The notes under the pieces were generated by a model. That model saw only the letters and a program-made list of their open reading frames with translations, searched no databases and was not told the DNA's origin. A stretch of 11,107 bases of DNA from Amoeboradix gromovi. Lineage: Eukaryota > Sanchytriomycota > Sanchytriomycetes > Sanchytriales > Sanchytriaceae. The translations under genes were made by a program, and so were the position numbers. Shown one piece after another: positions 1 to 6,413 of this stretch. Location: positions 1 through 11,107 of the forward strand of contig JADGIF010000317.1 in assembly GCA_018985225.1 (NCBI GenBank), given 5' to 3'. Every line of letters starts with the position of its first letter. Positions within the stretch are counted from its first letter, which is position 1.

Positions 1-2
1 CT

Positions 3-80
3 CAGACAGATCAGTATGATTTAGGAGGGCAAGCAAAAGTTTCTGAAAATGGCCCTCAGAGCTATTTTGACAAGAAATGA
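3..80 (+). CDS. C-terminal end of an unidentified protein (partial, runs off the left edge)
   Basis: The reading frame beginning at position 3 is open from the window edge and gives 25 residues (QTDQYDLGGQAKV, then SENGPQSYFDKK) before a TGA at 78-80. The composition is hydrophilic and mixed, like a genuine protein tail, and the other two plus frames close early (TGA at 19-21, TAG at 22-24). Only the tail is visible, so no function can be assigned. The gene converges on the minus-strand ORF ending at 125, with 44 bases between the two stop codons, so the 3' untranslated regions must be very short or overlap. Confidence 0.5.
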   Translation, partial: QTDQYDLGGQAKVSENGPQSYFDKK

Positions 81-124
81 TTTATTGCACCTTGTTCAGC
101 TGCTAGCGAAGCTGTTGCAATACT

Positions 125-310
125 CTACAAGTCCGTTCTTAGTGCAGAGAATCTGTAAAACACTTTTCCAAACTTGCTCTTGAGATCCTTTTTCCTCACA
201 GCATTGTTAATGATCAACGCATCCATCAGCTCGTTCGTAACAACATCTGAATCAAGCTTATCAGCTAGCTGCATGTTTAGTTTCTTCACCACAGGTTGCA
301 TAAGATGCAT
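125..310 (-). CDS. small hypothetical protein, 61 residues
   Basis: This ORF starts at an ATG (308-310) and ends at TAG (125-127). The product is basic and mostly helical in composition (for example NELMDALIINNAVRKKDLKSK), with no signal peptide, membrane segment or cysteine motif. I do not recognise the family. It is tail-to-tail with the partial gene on the plus strand and is followed upstream by about 120 bases before the next gene end at 435. The in-frame codon just before the ATG is TAG, so the ORF cannot simply be extended upstream. It may be a real small gene, the last exon of a spliced gene, or chance. The plus-strand ORF over the same bases (174-365) has a poorer composition, which favours the minus frame. 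Confidence 0.4.
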   Translation of the reverse strand: MHLMQPVVKKLNMQLADKLDSDVVTNELMDALIINNAVRKKDLKSKFGKVFYRFSALRTDL

Positions 311-433
311 CTACTGTGTACAAAATCAAGTTATTAAACAATCCATTATACATGCACCGTTTTGATATTCCGTATCTTTCAATATGCCATGCTCATAAAA
401 CGTAATAAATCAGACACAAATAAACTTCAAACA

Positions 434-439
434 TTTATT
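434..439 (-). promoter_or_regulatory. AATAAA polyadenylation hexamer overlapping the stop codon
   Basis: On the minus strand, AATAAA contains the TAA stop codon of the 852-residue gene (CAA TAA ATG). The same arrangement occurs at the end of the seven-transmembrane gene. This would give a very short 3' untranslated region, in keeping with the close spacing of genes at the left end. In AT-rich DNA a single hexamer can occur by chance. Confidence 0.4.
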
Positions 440-2993
440 GATGCATCAATCTCAGGATATTTAAATAACTTCCATTGTTCACCTCCAAACTATTCTTATT
501 ATTTTTGAACAGCGCAAGCAACTCAATTATCCATTGCTTCCTCTCGGAAAGCATGGCAACGTCAGGTAGTAAAATTTTCAATAACTGAACATACCAGTGC
601 GATTTTGAATCCACAGTTGGGGATGCTAGATGTTGCACTGCAGGCAAAACAACATACTTTGTTGAATACTCGAGCCAATTTACATTTGTATTAAATCTCA
701 AGTTATAAAGCATCTTTATGCGCGTATCGTCATACACTCTTGCTGCTTCTACAAACAGCTGACTGTATTCTCCAAATTTACTGCTTATAATTCCAACGAT
801 CCTCAAGTAAATTTGATTATCCTGCAGTTTCAAGTAGACATCTCTCAATTCATCATTTAATTTGAAGTCTTCAATTAAATCCAGAACATAGCAGGCAACA
901 ATATCTCCGTAAAAACTAGAGTGCTCAGGTAAAGTAACTAGTATATCTAGAGCAACCTGGCCTAATGCTCTTCTATACATCAATGAGCTCTCATAGAGAT
1001 GTGCAAGTAGCAGCACATCATCTCTCTTGCCATCTTTGCAAAAGGCTTTGAACAAATCTGTATAAATCCCAAAGTCTCTCTTACCTAAAAAGCTCGGCAG
1101 GATTGTCAACAGCTGCACAACATCAATTGAATCCGATTGAAGTGCCTTGTTTAATGAATTAAGCATGGACAAGTAAGGCTGAGACAGATACCTCATTTCC
1201 AAATCTTCTATTCTCAGCCTGATCATTTCTTTACAAACAACAGACTGCTTTTTAGTTGTTGATTTATTCACTAGCTGTAAAATACAGGTTTTAATGATAT
1301 TAGGACTCCCATGTAAACTATCTATTACAACTAAGCTCTCTATGTCATCCCGGCTGTCTGTTTCTATATAAAGGTCCGTAAACAATCCATATTTCCAAGC
1401 GCCATGAGTTTCATCTATTAAGTAGTGCTGCTTGACCAATTTTGTTGAGTCTTCAGAATCAGGACTACGCAAAACATTAGCAACATCAGAGTATATAGAT
1501 AACTCGTCAGATTCCTTAGATGAAGCTGCTATTATGCACGATTTAATAAAACTTCTAAAAGGGATTTTAAAGGAGGGACTTTCTACTATCCTAGTTGCAA
1601 CTGCTTTGCACCACTCACGCGTTGTCTTTGTAATATGGTTGTTTGCTAAATAAGCGGCTACGTGTTCCAACACATTTGCGGCTTCACTTGGTGAGTATTT
1701 TAAATCATAAAGTATCTTCATTCTTTCTTGATCATTAGATCTAGCTGGTTCTACAAACAGATCGGACAGTCCCTTAAATTGAGATCTTCCCAGATAAGTA
1801 ATTAAATTCTCAAGACCGCTGTTAACCATTTTATTAGAATTGTCATATATAGTAGACAATAAAGATAGCTGCAAATCAGAATAAGTACCCGTTTCATCAG
1901 ATCCATGCATTGCGATGAATAGCATGCGAGCACAGTACACCGATTTTTTTGGATCACTTTCATGTGAGAGTTTGATTGCTAACGTTTGAGCATTCTCCTT
2001 GTATAGGTTAGCTATAGTAACCATTCCAGATGCATCATCATTTGAGTAGGCATCTTTGAACAAATTATCGTAGTCTTCATAATTTATCTTTTTTACTGCA
2101 AAAAATACTGGATTGCCAAATTCACCATCCAATATCTTCTTTAGAGCTTTTCGCTGATCTGATGAGATTACGTCCTTTTGGTTGTTATTCAAATTTTTTG
2201 TTATTGCATCAAATAATGCAGTTTGAATCTGGTTAATCTTTCCGCGGACTGAACTTGTAGAAATGCTGATCAAATCCTTATAAAGTGCAACATTCTCACG
2301 GCCGTTACCCTGTACCAATTTGTGAACTGCGTGCCAAACAATAAAGGGGTTGTTGTAGTTTGTTCTAATAGTTTCACACGCGGTGTTGTCGCCTTTAGCA
2401 AGGGCAATTATATAGAGATCTTTGTATATCCCATACGCATTTGAGTTCAGCGTCTTTGAAATTATCATTTTAATGACATCACTGTTAAAATTTAGATGCC
2501 TGTACAGTTGCAGAAAAAAGTTTAGATTGAACAAAGGCTCCAAATTGTATGGAAGTAAACTAAGAGAGTTGATACTATTAGCTCCGATATACCTGGCAAT
2601 ATCATCTTCAGTTACCTTTGAAATAATTATGCGCTTTAGATCGCAATACTCGAAACTTATTATGGTCATAAGATACAACCATTCAGAAGATTTAATGAGT
2701 TCTATATTAAAAGGAATCTTTCTATGGAATCTCTTTGCATCACAAACTAAGAATGTCCTAAAATCATGGATATATTTGCTGCCTCTTACATTTGCTGGCC
2801 TAACAATCTTTGTCTCATAACTTTTTGCTCGAATGGCATTTTGGATACCTGATTCCAAATAGCCCACAGCACCAACAACTTCATGAGCACAGTCCCAGAT
2901 GCCTGATAGCATTGTCCAACTTTGTAACTCGGCAAAACCAAAATTTATACTGTTACAATCAGTAGCCCATAAAAGTGACAAAAATGTTATCAT
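435..2993 (-). CDS. large unrecognised helical protein with six internal repeat modules (~852 residues)
   Basis: The open frame reaches 3011 but begins there with TTG; the first ATG in frame (2991-2993) gives about 852 residues (MITFLSLLWATD...). An in-frame TAA lies just upstream, so no longer start exists without splicing. The protein is soluble and mostly alpha-helical in composition. A module of the form G-x-[YLF]-x-[DNQ]-L-[FY], followed about 10 residues later by D-[DE] and a hydrophobic helix, recurs near residues 190, 310, 409, 538, 642 and 741. The third and sixth are clearest (LSDLFVEPARSNDQERMKIL and YSQLFVEAARVYDDTRIKML). Spacing is roughly 100-130 residues, suggesting a solenoid or scaffold built by duplication. 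I recognise no known family; a HEAT/armadillo-like fold is possible but unproven. The stop codon overlaps an AATAAA hexamer. There is no visible operon-like partner. Confidence 0.85.
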   Translation of the reverse strand: MITFLSLLWATDCNSINFGFAELQSWTMLSGIWDCAHEVVGAVGYLESGIQNAIRAKSYETKIVRPANVRGSKYIHDFRTFLVCDAKRFHRKIPFNIELIKSSEWLYLMTIISFEYCDLKRIIISKVTEDDIARYIGANSINSLSLLPYNLEPLFNLNFFLQLYRHLNFNSDVIKMIISKTLNSNAYGIYKDLYIIALAKGDNTACETIRTNYNNPFIVWHAVHKLVQGNGRENVALYKDLISISTSSVRGKINQIQTALFDAITKNLNNNQKDVISSDQRKALKKILDGEFGNPVFFAVKKINYEDYDNLFKDAYSNDDASGMVTIANLYKENAQTLAIKLSHESDPKKSVYCARMLFIAMHGSDETGTYSDLQLSLLSTIYDNSNKMVNSGLENLITYLGRSQFKGLSDLFVEPARSNDQERMKILYDLKYSPSEAANVLEHVAAYLANNHITKTTREWCKAVATRIVESPSFKIPFRSFIKSCIIAASSKESDELSIYSDVANVLRSPDSEDSTKLVKQHYLIDETHGAWKYGLFTDLYIETDSRDDIESLVVIDSLHGSPNIIKTCILQLVNKSTTKKQSVVCKEMIRLRIEDLEMRYLSQPYLSMLNSLNKALQSDSIDVVQLLTILPSFLGKRDFGIYTDLFKAFCKDGKRDDVLLLAHLYESSLMYRRALGQVALDILVTLPEHSSFYGDIVACYVLDLIEDFKLNDELRDVYLKLQDNQIYLRIVGIISSKFGEYSQLFVEAARVYDDTRIKMLYNLRFNTNVNWLEYSTKYVVLPAVQHLASPTVDSKSHWYVQLLKILLPDVAMLSERKQWIIELLALFKNNKNSLEVNNGSYLNILRLMHQ

Positions 2994-3232
2994 TTCTTGT
3001 TCAGTTTGCAATTTTTGTTAGAACGTCTCCCCTTCATATTCTCCAGTTATATTGAGGGGGTATACTTAAATTTTCGGAGAACACACGACTTGTTCAGGTA
3101 TAGAACATCTCAGCATTCGAAAAAGCAGATGTGACATTCTGACACTGTAGCAAACTCAAACTGTATATTAAGGATCATCTTTTTCTCATGAGTAATACTC
3201 GCTGTAATGTGAATCTTCTAGAAATAAACAGT

Positions 3233-3742
3233 TGGGACACCAAATATAAAAACTAGACTAACTCGTCTTTAAAGGTGCTCCATAAGGATGAAATGCTATC
3301 ATTAATAAAAGATCTATTATACCAAGATTCTTTCATTACTTTCAATCCCCTCTTCATAATAAAAGTAGAAGGCCCAGCATCTCGTTCAAATATATGAGGT
3401 CTTTGAGCATCCAAGCAAAAGGTGCATTTTCTTAGACAGTACTCTTTCTTCATTCCATTTTGTAATGTTATACTAACATCATTACTCTTATCTATTTCTT
3501 TGAAGTGTAATAGTGATATTTTATTTGAAATAAGGATTGGATGAAAGAGCAAGAGAATAGCTGTACAGAATGTTTATTTTTGAAATTTCGATACAAAAAG
3601 TTATTTATTTTCCTTTTATACTCGTCAACTCCGCAACTAGCTGAATGTCCACTCGTCTCTTAAATCCATAAAATTAATAAAGCTAAAATAATGCTCCAAG
3701 TTGTTACAGAAAGTTAGTCCAGTTTTTATATTTGATGTCCCA
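3233..3742 (-). mobile_element. family 1 element, 510 bp, with 31-bp terminal inverted repeats
   Basis: The left end (3233-3263, TGGGACACCAAATATAAAAA then CTAGACTAACT) and right end (3712-3742) are inverted copies with two mismatches in 31. The same ends recur around 9332-9763 and at 11027, so this is a dispersed element rather than a chance palindrome. The internal ORF runs on the minus strand, and a TATAAAAG motif lies upstream of it (minus strand, about 3612-3620). There is no transposase, so it is non-autonomous or carries an unrecognised protein. I could not find a target site duplication: the flanks (AACAGT and CATGTC) differ. MITE-like by size and structure. The transposase superfamily cannot be named from these ends. 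Confidence 0.8.
3253..3453 (-). CDS. small cysteine-containing ORF inside family 1 element (66 residues from its ATG)
   Basis: The frame is open from 3552, but its first ATG is at 3451-3453. The product begins MKKEYCLRKCTFC, with a C-x3-C-x2-C cluster that could bind a metal, followed by a segment RPHIFERDAGPS and a KRG motif. The stop codon TAG lies inside the element's terminal inverted repeat. The second copy (9583-9743) preserves the core (FERD.G and KRG) although broken by indels, so the segment was under coding constraint at some time. Near the C-terminus the three copies disagree about which frame is intact, so this copy may itself be shifted. I recognise no family; no DDE or other nuclease motif is visible. 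Confidence 0.4.
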   Translation of the reverse strand: MKKEYCLRKCTFCLDAQRPHIFERDAGPSTFIMKRGLKVMKESWYNRSFINDSISSLWSTFKDELV

Positions 3743-3908
3743 CATGTCTTTTTTATACAAATACTCACTCTTTTATAGATACTTTAAACGGGAAAACACG
3801 ATATCGTCTCTATTTTTTGTTGCAAGTAGTTCTAAACCTCGCAATTCTGAACATGTCAGATCTAAGAAACTACTAATACACACAGTATGCACTCATTGAC
3901 ACCGAGAA

Positions 3909-4080
3909 ACTGGTTTGGATAGAGATCGTACGGAAGCGAGGTACACATCAAATATATGCATCCCTATTCAATCCCGCCTCAGAATAGTGAAAGCATGAGC
4001 AATCACTATGACGGAAAAATTTATTACTCTATGGAAATTCTCGATATTCTCAGAAATCACATCTTTTGATGAGGGGACTC
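3909..4080 (+). repeat. family 2 repeat, copy a (direct)
   Basis: The core at 3946-3982 (CATCAAATATATGCATCCCT then ATTCAATCCCGCCTCAG) matches 6124-6160 in direct orientation and 5074-5112 in inverted orientation. Similarity to the 6091-6268 copy continues on both sides, including GAGCAATCACT and GAAATTCTCGAT. The copy ends at about the ATG of the membrane protein gene (4069); in the third copy the matching triplet is ACG. It may be a terminus of a composite mobile element or a duplicated promoter and 5' untranslated region. Confidence 0.7.
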
Positions 4081-4956
4081 CTTCAAAAGGGGTCTGATAT
4101 GTTCATTCTAGTGTGTCTTTCATTTAGCATCGAACAATTATTAAGGATCATTGAGGACCAGAGTATTCCTGGATGTAACATACAGAGTTTTCAAAACTGT
4201 GGAGTGCACTGGTCTTCAACTGAGGAATTGAGATTAGCAACTACTGAAATTTTAGCTGCTATGAGAGCAACTAGAGGCGTGCAGTCAAGTGAAGCACTAA
4301 ATGACTATGCAGAACAGTTGAGTCAGAGAATAGATAAATATACATGTCCGAGTCAATATTCTTCTCCACCTCGACACTTGAAGCGCAGATTATTAAGTCC
4401 GGTACCGCAAGTACCAAATGAAGGTTCTCGACTGATTCCAGGGTCTCCAGAAACGGATTCTTTTGATTCTTTGAGTTTGCTAACACGATTTGGTAAGGTA
4501 ATAGCTATTATTGTTGTATACATGTTAGCTGTGCTAAGTCCCCGTTGTATAGCCGATTTTGCCGTGGATACTTCCAATTTTGGAGAAGGGAAAATTTGTA
4601 ATTATGGATTAGTTTGTAAAAGCGGTGTTCAGCCTCTTTATATTAAGGAACCAATTGGTCATTTTAAAGGGCTAGTCAAATATCGGGTTAAAGAAGTGAA
4701 AGGTATCAATAGCAACACTGGTGAACCTTCTAATGTTGCAATGAAATATATACGTAATGGGGATTGTGTTGTGGTAAATAGAGGAAGTGCAAGCGTTGAT
4801 GCTTGCAAAAAATTCAATCAAGAATTGCGAAATGACAGGAAAAGCGTAGAAGCGTCTGTAACATTACTTTTTGTGGCCGTAGCTGTCGCTCTTAGTTACA
4901 TTTTCCACAAGAATCCGCCACTTCGGAGTGCGGACCCTGCATATTTTCAAATCTAA
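4069..4956 (+). CDS. two-pass membrane protein with a four-cysteine loop, unidentified (295 residues)
   Basis: The frame opens at a TTG (4066), but the first ATG is at 4069; a second ATG at 4099 (MFILVCLSFS) would start with a short hydrophobic stretch. The order of parts is: a helical polar N-terminal region; a proline/serine-rich basic linker with KRR near residue 106 (NLS-like); a transmembrane helix near 143-160 (VIAIIVVYMLAVL); a loop of about 100 residues with cysteines near 177, 183, 233 and 246, suited to two disulfides; a second helix near 261-279 (VTLLFVAVAVALSYIF); and a short tail. Both termini would then face the cytosol, with a lumenal or extracellular loop. I recognise no family. 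The start lies in family 2 repeat sequence, and the gene sits between inverted copies of it. Confidence 0.75.
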   Translation: MRGLLQKGSDMFILVCLSFSIEQLLRIIEDQSIPGCNIQSFQNCGVHWSSTEELRLATTEILAAMRATRGVQSSEALNDYAEQLSQRIDKYTCPSQYSSPPRHLKRRLLSPVPQVPNEGSRLIPGSPETDSFDSLSLLTRFGKVIAIIVVYMLAVLSPRCIADFAVDTSNFGEGKICNYGLVCKSGVQPLYIKEPIGHFKGLVKYRVKEVKGINSNTGEPSNVAMKYIRNGDCVVVNRGSASVDACKKFNQELRNDRKSVEASVTLLFVAVAVALSYIFHKNPPLRSADPAYFQI

Positions 4957-4960
4957 ATGA

Positions 4961-4970
4961 AATAAATAAA
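4961..4970 (+). promoter_or_regulatory. polyadenylation signal, AATAAATAAA
   Basis: Two overlapping AATAAA hexamers lie five bases after the TAA stop of the two-pass membrane protein gene, before the family 2 inverted copy begins. The position is right for cleavage and polyadenylation about 10-30 bases later. Confidence 0.45.
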
Positions 4971-5029
4971 CTAAAAAAGTTTGAAGTCTTGGTATACAAA
5001 AAAGCAAGAGTTTCAAAAGGGAAATCGGA

Positions 5030-5370
5030 AAAGCCCGTCGATCCATACAGTAGTTGTGTACGCATGCACTAGCCTAAGGCGCGATTGAATAGGGATGCAT
5101 ATACTTCAAATACATGTTTCTTGTCTTCATATAACCTCTATCTACTTCGAAATGTCATTTTGCACATGTAATTGTCTCGAAGCTTTGTCTTTAAAGTACC
5201 ATCATTGTACACTTTTGACTATTAAATGCTTCATTACACCTGATCAGTACTTTCTCTTGTCTAGGCTTAAACTTGAAGAGCTTTGAAGTAGTCGCGGAAC
5301 ACTGTGCCATAAATGACCACTGTTGAGAAAGATGTCCAAATAAAAAGTGATTCGTAGATGGTTTGTAAGT
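5030..5370 (-). repeat. family 2 repeat, copy b (inverted)
   Basis: The reverse complement of this stretch aligns with 5857-6180. Matching landmarks are the core (5074-5112), TAGATAGAG (minus strand, about 5140-5150), the AAGTGTAC/GTAC segment and a GTAAGT on the plus strand (5365-5370) that corresponds to a minus-strand GTAAGT at 5857-5862 in copy c. Both strands of this copy have short ORFs: plus 5095-5286, and a minus ATG giving MAQCSATTSKLFKFK and about 23 more residues. Neither is preserved intact in copy c. No function is assigned. Confidence 0.65.
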
Positions 5371-5628
5371 TGCATAGATGACTCTTTTCTGTAATTGAAA
5401 ATAGATGATTTGGACCCACTAGCAACTGATGAGAAGTGAGATTATCAATATTTTATGCAATTGAAGTCTAGAGAGCATATGGACCGATGCAGCTCGTATA
5501 ATCACGAAATGGCTCATTGAACTAAAATCTAGTAGTATTTTACTTACTTATTTGATCCGTGCGACCACTAACCTTTGTTAATTAAGAATTAATATACTTC
5601 AATTAATGACTTCGATGGCGTGCTAGCG
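5371..5628. other. intergenic stretch between repeat copies b and c, nothing recognised
   Basis: I find no ORF of note, RNA gene or tandem repeat here. The end (about 5575-5610) is AT-rich with imperfect short inverted ATTAATT motifs. It may be diverged family 2 sequence, since weak similarity seems to run past the GTAAGT landmark, but I cannot align it reliably. Confidence 0.3.
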
Positions 5629-5844
5629 TTATACTTGCATGCTCAGCTTTCTAGTGTTGTGCACCATTTCAAGCAGCTTGATTGTTTTCTTGAATAAATC
5701 ATTTATCGCGAATTTGTATGCATTTTTGTATAACTTCAAGACTTTTCCAGATTTATCTAATACCTTAAGTAGTCGATATTCTTCCTTTCGCAAGTGTAAA
5801 TCAATTTTAAAGAAATAACTAGCAGGTACAGTATACAATGACAT
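5629..5844 (-). CDS. small basic ORF, 71 residues, possibly an exon
   Basis: The ATG is at 5842-5844 and the TAA at 5629-5631. The product is rich in Lys, Leu and Tyr (KLYKNAYKFAINDLFKK), plausible for a helical basic protein, with no known motif. A GTAAGT on the minus strand (5862-5857) and a CTGCTAG ending at 5819 would define a 44-base intron whose removal keeps the downstream frame open and joins it to an upstream open segment with an ATG. That spliced form is inference only. The ORF abuts family 2 copy c, so it may belong to that repeat or be chance. Confidence 0.25.
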   Translation of the reverse strand: MSLYTVPASYFFKIDLHLRKEEYRLLKVLDKSGKVLKLYKNAYKFAINDLFKKTIKLLEMVHNTRKLSMQV

Positions 5845-6268
5845 ATGGTCTTATATACTTACCATCGTTCAATACTAGTCAAATGATAAGTAGCTTGTCG
5901 AGCAAGGTCGCAAGAAACATGGCAACAATGTCCCATTACACATTCAAGGAACGCTTGAATTTCAAGTGTAAACAAAGAGGAAAGAAGATGGTTGAATGTA
6001 ATAAATCATTTACTAGTCAGACAAGTACAAGATGTGGTACTCTGAAGAAAACCAGCTTAGAAACCTACACCTGTACAGTGTCATTTGGAAATAGATAGAG
6101 ACCATATGGCAGCACGGAACATACATCAAGTATATGCGCCCATATTCAATCCCGCCTCAGGGTATTAAAAGCGTGAGCAATCACTGTTACGGAGCATCTA
6201 GCATTGCTAGTTTCTCTGCAGAAATTCTCGATTTTGTCGGAAATCAGGACTTTTAACGAGGAGTTGCG
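5838..6268 (+). repeat. family 2 repeat, copy c (direct)
   Basis: The core at 6124-6160 matches copy a directly and copy b inverted. Upstream, 5857-6123 aligns with the reverse complement of 5113-5370, including GTCATTTGGAAATAGATAGA against GACATTTCGAAGTAGATAGA. Downstream, 6161-6268 aligns with 3983-4080. Copy c is therefore the longest and joins the parts seen separately in a and b. The plus strand has an 86-residue ORF (5838-6098) with cysteine spacings that loosely suggest a zinc-binding fold, but copy b has stops at the matching positions. Confidence 0.65.
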
Positions 6269-6413
6269 ATATAAGTGACACAATCTTGAGCATTTTCTAA
6301 GAATATAATTACTCTGATATTTAGAATATCTTTAAAGCTCGCAAACTAATATAGAGCTCGTCTTTGGGACTAATGCAACCAAAGTAATAGGCGATTGTTG
6401 CAGATTAATAAAT

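Larger units (their letters stand above)
3946..5112 (+). mobile_element. candidate mobile unit: membrane protein gene between inverted family 2 repeats
   Basis: The gene at 4069-4956 is bracketed by inverted copies of the family 2 core (3946-3982 and 5074-5112). The match extends weakly inward (TAGTG..GCATG..CACTATG against TAGTGCATGCG..ACTACTGTATGG). This resembles a terminal-inverted-repeat transposon carrying a cargo gene. Against a simple transposon, similarity among copies also extends outside the core (copies b and c share about 250 bases beyond it), so the core is not a clean end. No transposase and no target site duplication were seen. The bracket could equally come from independent insertions of a foldback-type repeat. 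Confidence 0.35.

Noticed and set aside
1432-1653. Plus-strand ORF of 73 residues
   Set aside because: It lies wholly inside the 852-residue minus-strand gene, which has the repeat structure of a real protein; this is its antisense shadow. The same holds for 2422-2820.
3233-3263. Tc1/mariner assignment from the CAGT just before the left end of copy 1
   Set aside because: CAGT is present at only one of the visible ends, and no TA duplication is found at any copy, so the superfamily cannot be called.
4271-4577. Minus-strand ORFs under the two-pass membrane protein gene
   Set aside because: They overlap a longer plus-strand frame with clear transmembrane segments and paired cysteines, and lack any feature of their own.
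5095-5286. 63-residue plus-strand ORF, and the 86-residue plus-strand ORF at 5838-6098, as genes
   Set aside because: The two come from opposite strands of the same repeat family, and neither frame is intact in the other copy. The Cys spacings in the second are suggestive but do not fit C2H2, FLYWCH or BED patterns.
6188-6212. CTAGCA-T-TGCTAG hairpin in family 2 copy c
   Set aside because: Six-base arms with a one-base loop are too short to support a terminator or structured RNA, and the motif is absent from copies a and b.
3909-6268. Family 2 copies a and c as long terminal repeats of a retrotransposon
   Set aside because: They are in direct orientation about 2.2 kb apart, but there is no reverse transcriptase, Gag-like region or primer-binding site between them, and an inverted third copy lies in the middle.
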